Assembly: GCF_000820085.1 (NCBI RefSeq)
Contig: NZ_CDBN01000021.1
Coordinates: 62,001 to 126,000, forward strand
Length of the DNA stretch: 64,000 bases
Direction: 5' to 3'
Source: Aeromonas sanarellii
GTDB lineage: Bacteria; Pseudomonadota; Gammaproteobacteria; Enterobacterales; Aeromonadaceae
Part shown: piece by piece, positions 38,157 to 46,819 of the stretch
Numbering within the stretch: position 1 is the first letter of the stretch
Layout of the letters: every line of letters starts with the position of its first letter
Position numbers and translations under genes: made by a program
The notes under the pieces: generated by a model
Told to the model about the DNA's origin: nothing
Databases searched by the model: none
What the model saw: only the letters and a program-made list of their open reading frames with translations

Positions 38157-39515
38157 CTATGGACGCGGGATGGCGAGCCAGAGGCCGGGCTCGGCGTGAA
38201 AACGGGGGACAAACCAGACGGCGTCATAAGAGCCGGGCAGATCCCCTGCCGCCAGAGGGCGGCGGCTGAGGCGACAGGCCCCTCGTGTGAGCGCAAGCCT
38301 GGCATCCCCCTGGTACCAGCCGTCGGTGACCGGCAGGGCCGTGGTTTCGCGCAGCAACCTCACCCCCCACTGGGTCACCAGGGCCGGGCATGCCTGCTCG
38401 GCCAGCCGTGCGGCCTGCACCATGGCGGGCGGCGCTGGCGCTGTGAGTGTGGTGCAGAGCAGCAACAGGGCTCCCGCCATTGCCGGCAGCTCGCCCCGGT
38501 GTGGCAGCCTGCCCGCCAGCAGCACAAGGCCGAACAGGGTAATGGGCGCCAGATGGCGGGGATTGTCCGGGTTCTGGCCAAACAGGGTCCAGAGCAGCAG
38601 GGCAAGCCAGTAGAGGGTCCAGCAGGGGAAGAGGGCGGCAGTCTTGCCTTTTGAGCGCTGCCAGAGCGGTAGAACCAGCAAGGCCCCCATCATCAGGGGC
38701 CAGAGCGGAGTCAGCTGATCGTTGAAGGTGTTCGTCCAGCTTAGCCGCCGATCGCCGTGGGCTGCCGCCGTGTTGCCCCACAGGGTAAAGTGACCGTCGG
38801 TAAAGCGGCGTCCCTCGCTGAAATAGGCCCAGCCATCGGCTTGCCAGACAAACAGCAGGCAGGCGAGCCCCACCAGCGCGATGGGAAGCACAAACCTGAC
38901 GCGCGTTCCCTGCTGCGCCATCCCGAGCCAAAGGGGCAGCAGGGCCAGCACGAAGTAGGAGGGACGCAGCGCCAGCATGAGGCCCAGTAACAGACCCGCC
39001 AGCGCAATTCTGCGCTGCTGCAAGGCCAAGAGCGCGCCCAGCCAGGCGGCGAGCGCCGGCCCGTCCGAGAGGCCGGAGAGCGCCAGCGTCGGGGTGAGCG
39101 GCAGGGCCAGCACTAGCAGCCAGACCGGCGCCAGCAGGCTTGGCCGTTGCCACAATCTCACCGCCAGCCAGGCGGCGAGCGGCGCTATCAGGGCTGTGCC
39201 CAAGAGGCTGGCCCACAGCACCGCGCGGGTCGGATTGTCCACCGCCAGATTGATCAGCCGCGCCAGCCAGATAAAGGCGGGGTAGCCCGGAAAGTGGGGG
39301 GAGAACTCCAGCACGCTGAAGCGCACCACCCCGTGGGCGAAGTTCAGGGCGTCGTCGGAATCGAGGGCCACCGGGAAGGCCAGCAGCCAGCCGAGCCAGA
39401 CCCCTTGCAGCAGAAGCAGCAGGCAGGGGCGAATGGGGAAGCGCAATCGGCCGTGGTGACGCCCCCCTTCCCCCCTTGCGGGAGAAGGGTCGGGGATGAG
39501 GGGGGCCGTCGTCAT
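38157..39515 (-). CDS. polytopic GT-C-like membrane protein
   Basis: A 452-residue protein with about ten hydrophobic helices. An acidic DSDDALNF motif follows the first helix, where GT-C enzymes carry their catalytic Asp, and SPHFPGYPAFIWLARLI follows. A periplasmic tail ends the protein. The N-terminal 20 residues (PLIPDPSPARGEGG) are translated from a REP-like repeat, so the annotated ATG may not be the real start; a TTG at 39446 would begin just after the repeat. No ribosome site supports either. It is 77 bp upstream of the PTPS-related gene, and the two probably work together on a surface glycan. Confidence 0.65.
   Translation of the reverse strand: MTTAPLIPDPSPARGEGGRHHGRLRFPIRPCLLLLLQGVWLGWLLAFPVALDSDDALNFAHGVVRFSVLEFSPHFPGYPAFIWLARLINLAVDNPTRAVLWASLLGTALIAPLAAWLAVRLWQRPSLLAPVWLLVLALPLTPTLALSGLSDGPALAAWLGALLALQQRRIALAGLLLGLMLALRPSYFVLALLPLWLGMAQQGTRVRFVLPIALVGLACLLFVWQADGWAYFSEGRRFTDGHFTLWGNTAAAHGDRRLSWTNTFNDQLTPLWPLMMGALLVLPLWQRSKGKTAALFPCWTLYWLALLLWTLFGQNPDNPRHLAPITLFGLVLLAGRLPHRGELPAMAGALLLLCTTLTAPAPPAMVQAARLAEQACPALVTQWGVRLLRETTALPVTDGWYQGDARLALTRGACRLSRRPLAAGDLPGSYDAVWFVPRFHAEPGLWLAIPRP
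39461..39505. repeat. REP-like repeat, copy 1
   Basis: An imperfect GC-rich palindrome: CCCCCTTGCGGGAGAAGGG followed by TCGGGGATGAGGGGG. It overlaps the N-terminal codons of the GT-C-like gene and has the same form (a CCCTNCTCCC hairpin next to a CCCCGA box) as the two copies near 40240 and 40306. Confidence 0.65.
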
Positions 39516-39536
39516 CAATGAGAGGTCATCAAAGTG

Positions 39537-39572
39537 CGTAGGGTGGGTAGAGCGAAGCGAAACCCACCGTTT
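39537..39572. repeat. short palindromic intergenic element (GGGTGGGT...ACCCACC)
   Basis: GGTGGGT (39542-39548) and ACCCACC (39562-39568) are inverted around an AGAGCGAAGCGAA core. Elements of the form GTAGGGTGGGT-GCGAAGC-ACCCACC are common in many bacterial genomes as interspersed repeats. It lies in the short gap between two genes of the string. Confidence 0.6.
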
Positions 39573-39609
39573 GTCACAGCGAGATGGCGCAATGATGGGC
39601 AGTTGGTCA

Positions 39610-40182
39610 TCAAAGCGGCGCCAGCACGGCCATCAGGGTTTTCTCGGCCTCGGCGAAAGCGGTGGCATCGGCGGGCTTGGCGCCCACCCCGAACACCCCC
39701 GGATTGCCGATGGCATCCAGCACCCTGGCCAGCGCCTGATCGGCGGCCTTGCGATCCCCTTCACCGAGGGAGGGGAGGATGAGGTCCAGGAAGCGCTTGC
39801 TCTTGACCACCAGCACCTTGGCGGTCTGGTAGTCGCCAAGATTCTGGCTGGCCCCTTCGAGGCGGCGCTCTATTTCGGCCTTGTAGGCCCGGTTGAGCAG
39901 GGCCGCGGTCGCCGCGGCGTCTTTGGCCTTGATGGCGGCAGCCAAGGGTGCTTGCAGCTCCACCTTGTGGTGCTCTTCCAGATAGGTCAGCTCCTCGGCG
40001 ATGTCGCTCAAGGTGGTGCTGGCATCCTTGCCGTCAGTGGCGGCGCCAAGCAGTTCCTCGCGCGCATCGATCAGCGGCTCCTTGCCGGCGGCGGCGTAGG
40101 AGTAAGCCTGCGCCTGCCCGTTGAGGGTCAGCAGCGGGCCCGTCAGCAACGCGAGGGCGATCAAGCCGTGGCGTATGGTCAT
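39610..40182 (-). CDS. exported protein of unknown function, possibly periplasmic
   Basis: A 190-residue protein with a clear signal peptide (MTIRHGLIALALLTGPLLTL, cleavage likely after AQA). The mature part is alanine-rich and almost entirely helical. It has a charged KDASTTLSDIAEELTYLEEHH stretch, a KAKDAAATAALLNRAY stretch, and a C-terminal GVGAKPADATAFAEAEKTL. The overall style recalls helical periplasmic partners of FTR1 systems, but it has no M75 (imelysin/EfeO) HxxE motif that I can see, so I do not assign it. The ATG has a strong AAGGAG site. The family is not recognised. Confidence 0.6.
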   Translation of the reverse strand: MTIRHGLIALALLTGPLLTLNGQAQAYSYAAAGKEPLIDAREELLGAATDGKDASTTLSDIAEELTYLEEHHKVELQAPLAAAIKAKDAAATAALLNRAYKAEIERRLEGASQNLGDYQTAKVLVVKSKRFLDLILPSLGEGDRKAADQALARVLDAIGNPGVFGVGAKPADATAFAEAEKTLMAVLAPL

Positions 40183-40239
40183 CCTGTTCTCCTTGTTGAT
40201 TTGTCCTGGCGGCATGGCGCCAGTCCTGATCCGTTGGAC

Positions 40240-40344
40240 CCCACCCCGACCCTCCCCTTGTCAGGGGAGGGAGCAGATCGCCTTGCCGACAATGTCGGTA
40301 AAGCACCTCCCCCTTTCGAAGGGGGAGGCCGGGAGGGGGTTGGC
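40240..40344. repeat. pair of REP-like repeats in inverted orientation (BIME-like)
   Basis: The first copy (40240-40275) contains CCTCCCCT/AGGGGAGG. The second (40306-40344), in the opposite orientation, contains CCTCCCCCTT/AAGGGGGAGG. A small CCGACA/TGTCGG palindrome lies between them. The pair separates the exported-protein and FAD oxidoreductase genes, which are otherwise codirectional. Confidence 0.7.
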
Positions 40345-40358
40345 TTACGGCGTAGGCC

Positions 40359-41780
40359 TCAGGCCACGCTCTGGGTTTCGATCACGGTGTTTTCGTTGCG
40401 ATGATTGAAGATGGCGTGGCGTCTGTCCACCCCGTCGATCACCATGTCGGCGGCCATCATCCCCATCTCCATGGCGGTGTCGGTGAAGATGTAGCGGAAT
40501 GTCCCCTGACGGCCGGTCATGATGAGGTTGCCTATCGGCATCAGCGACTGGATGGCTTCGTTGCGACGGGCCTGATAGCCGAGATCCATCAGCGGATAGG
40601 CGTACTCGCTGTGGGCCTCGAAGGTCTCATCGCCAAGTTTCTGGGTATCGACACCGAGGCTGGCGAGATCGGCGGTGACCCGGCTGCGCAGCTCGGCCAG
40701 CGACGCCTGCCAGGTGGTATCTCCCGGATTGCAGGGGATCTCCAGCATCACGGATGTTTGCCCCTGGGGCGCCATAAAGGGGCTGCGCCGGCGCGGCTCC
40801 TGCAGACGGGTGGCCAGAATATGGGAGTCGGAGAGGTACTGCCAGGTGTTGTCCGACAGGTTCTCCTGTTTGAGGGGCATATTGACGAAGCGGAGCGACC
40901 GGTAGTGCAGATCGCACGGCAAGCCCAGATGCCGGCAGGTGAGCGGCAGCGGCAGGGTGGAGATCACCTGATCAAATTGCTCGCTCTGCTCAACGTCATC
41001 TTGTTTCCAATAGACCCGTTCAATGCGGCCATCGACCTGCTCGAGGCGGGTGATGGTGGCGCCGGTCTTGAGCAGGGCCCCCTCTGTCACCAGCCGCTCC
41101 CCCAGGGTGGTGAAGATCTGGCCGAAGCCGTATTTGGGGTAGCGGTACTTGCGGGCATAGGTGCGCACCGACATGCTGCCGCTGCGTCTTGGGAGTAGGC
41201 GGCGCGCCACGTCTTTGAGATCGATGAGGCTGATGCGCTGGCCGGCCCAGTCGGCGGAGAGCTTGTCCGGGTTGATGCCCCAGAGCTTCGCCGTATAGCC
41301 CTCGAAGAACTGGCGGTAGAGGGTGCGGCCGAAGTGGCTCTGGATCCACTCGGCAAAGCTCGCCTTGGCAAAATCGGTGGGCTTTTTGGCAAAGGGCAAC
41401 AGCAGCAAGTCCTTCACCGCCCCGGCCATCAGGGCCAGCGGCGCCGTCTTGAGGAGGTTCGGCAGGTTCAAGGGGTAGTCATAGGTGCGCCCGCCAAAGC
41501 GGATCACGCTCTTGCGCATCGCGTGGAGCAGATCGTCCCCCATCAGCTCGTCGATAAAGGCGAGCAGCTCGGGGTTCTTGGTGATGAAGCGGTGGCCGCC
41601 GTAGTCGAAGCGATACTCGCCGTCGCGCCCCTTGAAGGTCTGGGTGGCGCACATGCCCCCCACCACGCTCTCCTGCTCGAACAGGGTGACCGCAAAACCG
41701 GCCTGGCGCAGGCGCCAGGCGGCCATCAGACCGGCGGGACCGGCCCCCAGCACCGCAATCTTCTTCTTGTTGTCGTTCAT
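40359..41780 (-). CDS. FAD-dependent oxidoreductase (amine oxidase / UGM-like group)
   Basis: A 473-residue flavoprotein. The N-terminal Rossmann motif reads VLGAGPAGLMAAWRLRQAG, followed by the GG doublet region and FDYGGHRFITKNPELL. The C-terminal block (NLIMTGRQGTFRYIFTDTAMEMG) would close the FAD site. It resembles the protoporphyrinogen oxidase/UDP-galactopyranose-mutase-like oxidoreductases often found next to glycosyltransferases. No signal peptide is present, so it should be cytosolic. It is 75 bp downstream of the FTR1 gene in the same direction. It may belong to the glycan genes, to iron handling, or to both. Confidence 0.75.
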   Translation of the reverse strand: MNDNKKKIAVLGAGPAGLMAAWRLRQAGFAVTLFEQESVVGGMCATQTFKGRDGEYRFDYGGHRFITKNPELLAFIDELMGDDLLHAMRKSVIRFGGRTYDYPLNLPNLLKTAPLALMAGAVKDLLLLPFAKKPTDFAKASFAEWIQSHFGRTLYRQFFEGYTAKLWGINPDKLSADWAGQRISLIDLKDVARRLLPRRSGSMSVRTYARKYRYPKYGFGQIFTTLGERLVTEGALLKTGATITRLEQVDGRIERVYWKQDDVEQSEQFDQVISTLPLPLTCRHLGLPCDLHYRSLRFVNMPLKQENLSDNTWQYLSDSHILATRLQEPRRRSPFMAPQGQTSVMLEIPCNPGDTTWQASLAELRSRVTADLASLGVDTQKLGDETFEAHSEYAYPLMDLGYQARRNEAIQSLMPIGNLIMTGRQGTFRYIFTDTAMEMGMMAADMVIDGVDRRHAIFNHRNENTVIETQSVA

Positions 41781-41855
41781 GAGTGTTCCGAAACGGCTTG
41801 ATAGCTAAGGGGACCGCGCCAGGGCGCGGCCCCGAACAGGGGCCTCCCCCTGGGC

Positions 41856-42695
41856 TCACCCCCTGGCCGGGGCGGCGCTCCCCTGCGGGCGATAACTGCG
41901 ATGCCAGAGGGTGACGAAGATGGCCAGATAGGCGCCCCAGGTCAGCAACTGCAGGCCGGCCGGCGAGGCATTGTAACCAAACAGGGCGCGCAGGAAGGTG
42001 CCGAAGACCCCCTGATCGTCGAGGATGTGGCTGATGTTGAACACGGGCGTCGTCCAGAAGGTGATGACGTCCGCCGCCTGCAACATGTTGATGGCGGACG
42101 ACAGCAGCCCAGCGGCGATGATGATGATGAGCAGGCCTGTCCAGCGGAAGAAGGGGGCCAGCGCCACCTTGCGGGTGGAGCGCAGCAGCCCCCACACCAG
42201 CGCCACAGAGACCAGCAGTCCCGCCAGTGCGCCCACCAGCCCCTCGTGCAGATCCACCCCTTGCCCGGAGTAGACCAGGGCCGAGAAGAAGAGCACGGTT
42301 TCAAAGCCTTCGCGCATCACAGCAAGGAAGGCGAGCAGCACCAGACCAAACAGGTTGCCACCGTCGATGGCGGCATCGATGCGCGCCGTCATGGCCCCCA
42401 CCTGGGACTTGGCCTGCTTCTGCATCCAGACCGCCATGTAGGTGAGCACCAGGGTGGCAAACATCAGGATCCCCGCCATCAAGAGGTGGTTGTAACGCTC
42501 GCTCTCGAACTGGCTCACCACCACCTGGAACAGGAAGGCGACCACAAGGGAGGCGACCAGTCCCAGCCCCACCCCCAGATAGATGAGCTTGTTGTAGCGG
42601 CTCGCCCCCAGCTTGGCGAGGTAGGAGAGGCAGATGCCGACCAGCAGGAAGGCTTCCAGCCCCTCGCGCAGGGTAATGAGAAAACTTGCGAACAT
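41856..42695 (-). CDS. FTR1 family iron permease
   Basis: A 279-residue inner-membrane protein with about seven helices. Two REGxE iron-site motifs are intact, REGLE (residues 10-14) and REGFE (128-132). FTR1/EfeU permeases carry iron through oxidation-coupled steps and depend on an electron-transfer partner outside the membrane. In E. coli that partner set is EfeO/EfeB. Here the gene overlaps the hexaheme cytochrome gene (the stop and start share bases), suggesting the cytochrome is the partner. No EfeO or EfeB is in the window. Confidence 0.88.
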   Translation of the reverse strand: MFASFLITLREGLEAFLLVGICLSYLAKLGASRYNKLIYLGVGLGLVASLVVAFLFQVVVSQFESERYNHLLMAGILMFATLVLTYMAVWMQKQAKSQVGAMTARIDAAIDGGNLFGLVLLAFLAVMREGFETVLFFSALVYSGQGVDLHEGLVGALAGLLVSVALVWGLLRSTRKVALAPFFRWTGLLIIIIAAGLLSSAINMLQAADVITFWTTPVFNISHILDDQGVFGTFLRALFGYNASPAGLQLLTWGAYLAIFVTLWHRSYRPQGSAAPARG

Positions 42696-45679
42696 CAGGA
42701 TTGAGGCTCCGTATCGGGCGTGACGGGGAGGGGCTGCAGGGTCAGTTGCAGCCGATTGAGTTGCACTATGGGTGGCGCCGGCAAGTTCGGCTCGGCGGCG
42801 CGCACCGCATCACTGACCCACTTGGGGTAGGTGCGGAAATTGAGTCTGATATCGGCCTTGAAGGGCCCCTGGGCATCTGCGGGCAGCGGCCAGGCTTCAT
42901 CACGCCAGCCATCGGCCGGAATGCGGGTGTCTTCCAGCAGTTTGGCATAGCGCCAGAACTTGAGCCCCACCGGCTTGCCCTCGGCGTCGCCGAACACCTT
43001 GCGAAACAGCCGCGCATCGTCGGGCACGGCGCCATCTACCGGCTGGCCGCTTTCAAGCACCAGCTTGCCGCTGGCGTCGGTGACGGTCAGCTCCAGCCAG
43101 AGTTCACGGAAATCGGCCACCCCGGTGGGCAGGGCGTGGCCTGCGCCGACGTTGGCGATCCGCACCACCAGCGCGGGCTGGCCGCTCTGGTTTTCAATGC
43201 GGGCCGAGAGGGTGGCGCTGGATCGCAAGAGCGCCAGGCTCTCCTGCTCGAGTGTTGCATTCCTCAGCCCCACCAGCTGGTGCTGGGCGCCGGTGAAGTT
43301 GTGGCGATAGAGCCGCGCTTTCATTGTGCCGTTCTCGGTGGACTGGCCTGCCACCGGGGCGCCGCCATTGCCGGGCTCCGGGTTCATATGGCAGTCGATG
43401 CAGCTGCGCCGCTTGGCGGGATCCTCCGCTTTCGCGAAGCTGGAGCTTTCCCACTCGTCCCAGGTGTTGACGATATTGGCGCCGCTGCCCGGGGCAAACT
43501 CGTTGTGGCAGGACTTGCACAGGGCCGCGTCCTGATAGAACTCCTTCTGGTAGGAGGCCTTGTGCATGTCGGGGCGGGCGTTGATCTGCCGCTCTGCCAG
43601 CCAGTGCTGGAGGCTGCCCCCCGGGGCATCCTCGAACACATAGCTCTCGCGGTCTTTCAGATTCACGGTAAAGGCGCTGTTGCCGCCCGCGTCTTCCACT
43701 TTGGTGATGCGATGGCAGAGCACGCAGCCGGTGCCTTCTTCCACCACGGGTTCGCCTGCCTGGTGGGCCGCGATCAGCGAGGCACCGCCCCGCTCCAGCA
43801 TATGGGAGCCCTTGGGCAGATCAGTCTGGCCGTTCAGCACCTGCTGGGGCATGTGACAGCCCTGGCACCACTGGCCGAAGGCCTCGCCCTCGGTCTCCCG
43901 GGCCAGCGCCTGCACCACCTTGTAGTAGGGGTGGGAGTTGCCCATCAGTCTGTGGTTGCTCTCGCTCCAGTCCTCGAACGCTTGGCTGTGGCAGTTCTGG
44001 CAGGAGGCGGAGTTGAGCCACTCGCGAGGATGGGTGGTCGGCGCCTTGGCGGGATCCGAGCGCGGGGCATCGAGCCTGAGCCAGTTGGCAAGATAGGGGA
44101 GGTTGCCATCGGCGGTGACGAAGGCGTGCAACTCCTCCATCATCGCCTTCACCTCGGGCTGGGGCCTCGCGGGGTCGACCAGTTCTGCGCCATCGCGGGT
44201 GTCGTGGCCCATGCCGCCCTGGGTCTGCTGGGTCATGCGCAGGTATTCGCCGACAAAGTCCCCCGCCACCATGTTGGCAAGGTTGGCGTGGCCGTTGATG
44301 GCGTTGTCGCCGTTCTGCTGGCGATGAGCCGCCATCAGATGACGGTTGGTGAAGTTGAACCCGTCCAGATGGCAGGAGTTGCAGCTCATCCAGTTGTCCC
44401 CCGCCATGGGGAAGCGACTGTTGGCCGTGGTGTTGCCGAGGTTGAACAACCGCTCGCCGCGCTTGAGCGCTTCGGAGCGGGGATCCGTCTCCACCAGTTT
44501 GGCGAAATGGGGCACATCCACGGTGACCCGGGCGAAGGGGCCGCTGCCGCCGCTATTGAGACGGGTGAGATCCTGCCCCATGACGTTGTGGACCAGGATG
44601 TGGTCGCCATCGACAAGCAAGTCGCGCGGATTCTGGCCTGGCAGGTGACGCAAGAGCTGGGTCGCCTTGGCGCCGCCCTGAAACTTCTTGCGGCGGTGGC
44701 GGTTGTTGTTGGATTTGCCGCTGCGGGAGAGGTCGAACACCAGCAGATCTTCCGAGCCCGCAAGGGTCAGATAGACCCGCTTGCCATCGGCGGCGAAGCG
44801 CGCCGCGAAGGGGTTGGAGACGATCTGGCTGCGGTTGCCGACGCTGGGCAGATTGATCTGCAAGAAGAGCTGTTTTCTTTCATCGACCCGCTCCTTCTCT
44901 TCATCGAGATCGATGATGGAAACCGCCGGGAAGACGGTGCTCTGAAACTGGAAGGGGTGGTCGAAACTCCAGAGCACGTGGGGCAGCCAGGCTTCGCTGC
45001 CATCGGGAGAGAGGGCGATGCCGTCCAGCAGGCGCGGCAAGCCCTGGGAGTCGCTTGGGGTATCGCTGTGGGTTTCCGCCAGGGTGATGAGCCTGGGCTT
45101 GGGCAGGACGCTCTCTAGCAGAGAGGTACCCTTGGCGCCGCTGCCAAGCTTGGCGAGATCATAGATGGCGAGCTGGCCGGTCATGGCGTGGGTGAGCAGC
45201 AGGCGATCGTCGTCGGTCAGTGCCAGCCCGCGGGGAGTCTCGGCGGTTTTTGCATCCAGCTGCAGCTTGCCCGTGGTGTCATAGGCCTGAAGGCGGCCTG
45301 CCTCGAACAGCGTGACCCAGAACCAGCGCCGCCTGGGGTCGAAGATGACGCCATAGGGTCTATGGCCGGTGGGGATCGCCTTTTCCAGGTCGAGATCTTC
45401 GTCCAAGAGCAGCAGGCGATCGCCGCTGTAATCGGTGACCAGCAGGGTGCCGTCATCGGCGCGGGCCAGCTGGCGCAGATCCCCCCCCAATTGCACCTCC
45501 TTGAGCCGTTTGCCGCTGTCGCGTTCAAGCAGGGTGACGGAGCCGGCACTCTGGTTGGCGGTGACGAGGCGCGGAGCGCTCCCCTCGTCATAGGCAAGCA
45601 TGGCGCTGCCCATCTCCTGGGCCGAGGCGGTCCCCAGCAGCAGGGCAGCCAACATCAGGGATAACAACAGCTTCAACAT
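42695..45679 (-). CDS. multiheme c-type cytochrome with beta-propeller domain
   Basis: A 994-residue exported protein with a signal peptide (LLSLMLAALLLGTASA). Residues roughly 25-420 are a repeat-rich beta-propeller (DRLLLLDEDLDLEKAIPTG and similar YVTN-like blades). Six CxxCH heme sites follow: CNSCH at 433, CQNCH at 560, CQGCH at 605, CVLCH at 652, CKSCH at 721 and CIDCH at 760. A final beta-sandwich-like region contains VGAGHALPTGVADFRELWLEL. The first heme sits in a cytochrome-c-peroxidase-like NLGNTTANSRFPMAGDNWMS context and the other five in a multiheme module. It lies between a cytochrome-b-like gene and an FTR1 permease. Confidence 0.85.
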   Translation of the reverse strand: MLKLLLSLMLAALLLGTASAQEMGSAMLAYDEGSAPRLVTANQSAGSVTLLERDSGKRLKEVQLGGDLRQLARADDGTLLVTDYSGDRLLLLDEDLDLEKAIPTGHRPYGVIFDPRRRWFWVTLFEAGRLQAYDTTGKLQLDAKTAETPRGLALTDDDRLLLTHAMTGQLAIYDLAKLGSGAKGTSLLESVLPKPRLITLAETHSDTPSDSQGLPRLLDGIALSPDGSEAWLPHVLWSFDHPFQFQSTVFPAVSIIDLDEEKERVDERKQLFLQINLPSVGNRSQIVSNPFAARFAADGKRVYLTLAGSEDLLVFDLSRSGKSNNNRHRRKKFQGGAKATQLLRHLPGQNPRDLLVDGDHILVHNVMGQDLTRLNSGGSGPFARVTVDVPHFAKLVETDPRSEALKRGERLFNLGNTTANSRFPMAGDNWMSCNSCHLDGFNFTNRHLMAAHRQQNGDNAINGHANLANMVAGDFVGEYLRMTQQTQGGMGHDTRDGAELVDPARPQPEVKAMMEELHAFVTADGNLPYLANWLRLDAPRSDPAKAPTTHPREWLNSASCQNCHSQAFEDWSESNHRLMGNSHPYYKVVQALARETEGEAFGQWCQGCHMPQQVLNGQTDLPKGSHMLERGGASLIAAHQAGEPVVEEGTGCVLCHRITKVEDAGGNSAFTVNLKDRESYVFEDAPGGSLQHWLAERQINARPDMHKASYQKEFYQDAALCKSCHNEFAPGSGANIVNTWDEWESSSFAKAEDPAKRRSCIDCHMNPEPGNGGAPVAGQSTENGTMKARLYRHNFTGAQHQLVGLRNATLEQESLALLRSSATLSARIENQSGQPALVVRIANVGAGHALPTGVADFRELWLELTVTDASGKLVLESGQPVDGAVPDDARLFRKVFGDAEGKPVGLKFWRYAKLLEDTRIPADGWRDEAWPLPADAQGPFKADIRLNFRTYPKWVSDAVRAAEPNLPAPPIVQLNRLQLTLQPLPVTPDTEPQS

Positions 45680-45683
45680 AAGA

Positions 45684-46133
45684 TCAGGTGCGCCATGTCA
45701 GTATGGTCCAGCGCCAGGCGTGGCGCAGCACCAGGGGCGTCAACGCGAGCGCGCTCAGCCAGTGGGCCCAGCTGGCAAGGTTGCCGAGGCTATCCCCCGG
45801 GGTGCCGTGCAGCACCAGCAGCAGGCCGCTGGCAAGGCACACCAGCAGCAAGGCTTCGATGATGCGCCCCGTGGTGCGCAGGAAAGGCTTGCGGCTCTTG
45901 CGCAGCAGGCTGCGATGGGAGAGCCAGAAGGCGCCAAACAGCAGGGGAAACAGGGTGAGCGAGAGGGCGACGTGCAAAAACAGGTTCCAGCGCGCCAGGG
46001 ACCAGGTCGGCGTCAGGGGTTCCCACAGCAGCAGACCGGAGAAAAACATCAGGTAGAGGGCGCCCTCGGCGGCCTGATGGTGGTAGGCCAGCCATTGCCA
46101 GCATTGTCGCGGTGAGAGGGAAAGACTCGTCAT
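45684..46133 (-). CDS. small cytochrome-b-like membrane protein
   Basis: A 149-residue protein with four transmembrane helices and histidines placed near helix ends (YHHQAAEG, FLHVALSL, WAHWLSA, LRHAWRW), as in cytochrome b561 or hydrogenase/formate dehydrogenase b-type subunits. It is short for those families, and the heme ligands cannot be assigned with certainty. The likely role is quinol to heme-c transfer for the cytochrome encoded 4 bp downstream. The ATG at 46133 has GGAG upstream. It is the first gene of the string. Confidence 0.6.
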   Translation of the reverse strand: MTSLSLSPRQCWQWLAYHHQAAEGALYLMFFSGLLLWEPLTPTWSLARWNLFLHVALSLTLFPLLFGAFWLSHRSLLRKSRKPFLRTTGRIIEALLLVCLASGLLLVLHGTPGDSLGNLASWAHWLSALALTPLVLRHAWRWTILTWRT

Positions 46134-46251
46134 GGGTGCTCCAGCACCCGGGCGCTTCAACCCGGGGCGGGCAAGTTTACAATGGGGGAAGGGTAATGAA
46201 AAGAGTTATCAATTCGACCCTTGATGAATAGATCCTGAATGAAATGGGGCC

Positions 46252-46737
46252 CTATTTGTGATCCGCCAGCCGCTCGGTCACCGCATAGATAAGCGCCGCG
46301 GTGGAGAAGGCCAGAAACACGATGACCGACCACTTCATCTCAGTCTCGTTGCCGGTGCCGTCGTCGAGAAAGGCCTTGAGCACCTCGATGCCTGCGATGG
46401 TGACCAGGGAGTTGATGACGATGAGCTTGAGGGACGCGAAGTTGATCTTGCTGAGCCAGTTGTCGCCCAGGGCCGCCCGCTGCTCCGGGGTCTTGATGAA
46501 CTGCACGTAGCCGCAGATGGCCACCAGGATCAGCATCTGGGCCACCAGCACGAAGTCCACCAGGGTGAGCACCCCCGTGATGAGATCCAGGTAGTGGATG
46601 TCGATGATGTCGCGGCACAGCACATAGAGCTGCATGGCGAACTTCACCATCAGGAGGGCGACACAGATCAGGATGCAGACATAGAAGGGGAACATCATCA
46701 ATCGGCTGCCGTTGAGCATGACGTTGAAGCGGCGCAT
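46252..46737 (-). CDS. YqhA family membrane protein (UPF0114 / TIGR00645)
   Basis: A 161-residue inner-membrane protein with three to four helices. It has the family pattern: an N-terminal SRLMMFPFYVCILICVALL helix, then DLITGVLTLVDFVLVAQMLI, then the conserved KINFASLKLIVINSLVTIAG. The function is unknown. The ATG at 46737 (MRRFNVMLNGSR) has GGAG 7 bp upstream. An open frame continues about 190 codons further upstream but lies antisense to nothing useful and overlaps the Anbu gene in another frame. Confidence 0.82.
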   Translation of the reverse strand: MRRFNVMLNGSRLMMFPFYVCILICVALLMVKFAMQLYVLCRDIIDIHYLDLITGVLTLVDFVLVAQMLILVAICGYVQFIKTPEQRAALGDNWLSKINFASLKLIVINSLVTIAGIEVLKAFLDDGTGNETEMKWSVIVFLAFSTAALIYAVTERLADHK

Positions 46738-46819
46738 GGGAAACTCCATCGAAAAGGAAGGCAGCCAGAATATCCGGAAAGAAAGGAGCGGGAAAGCGCC
46801 TGGGCGCTCCCCGCCCGGC

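Noticed and set aside
46134..46250. Possible Fur box upstream of the cytochrome/FTR1 string
   Set aside because: TTGATAAC is present on the minus strand, but the partner half (TTTTCATTA) is out of phase and the 19-bp match is poor.
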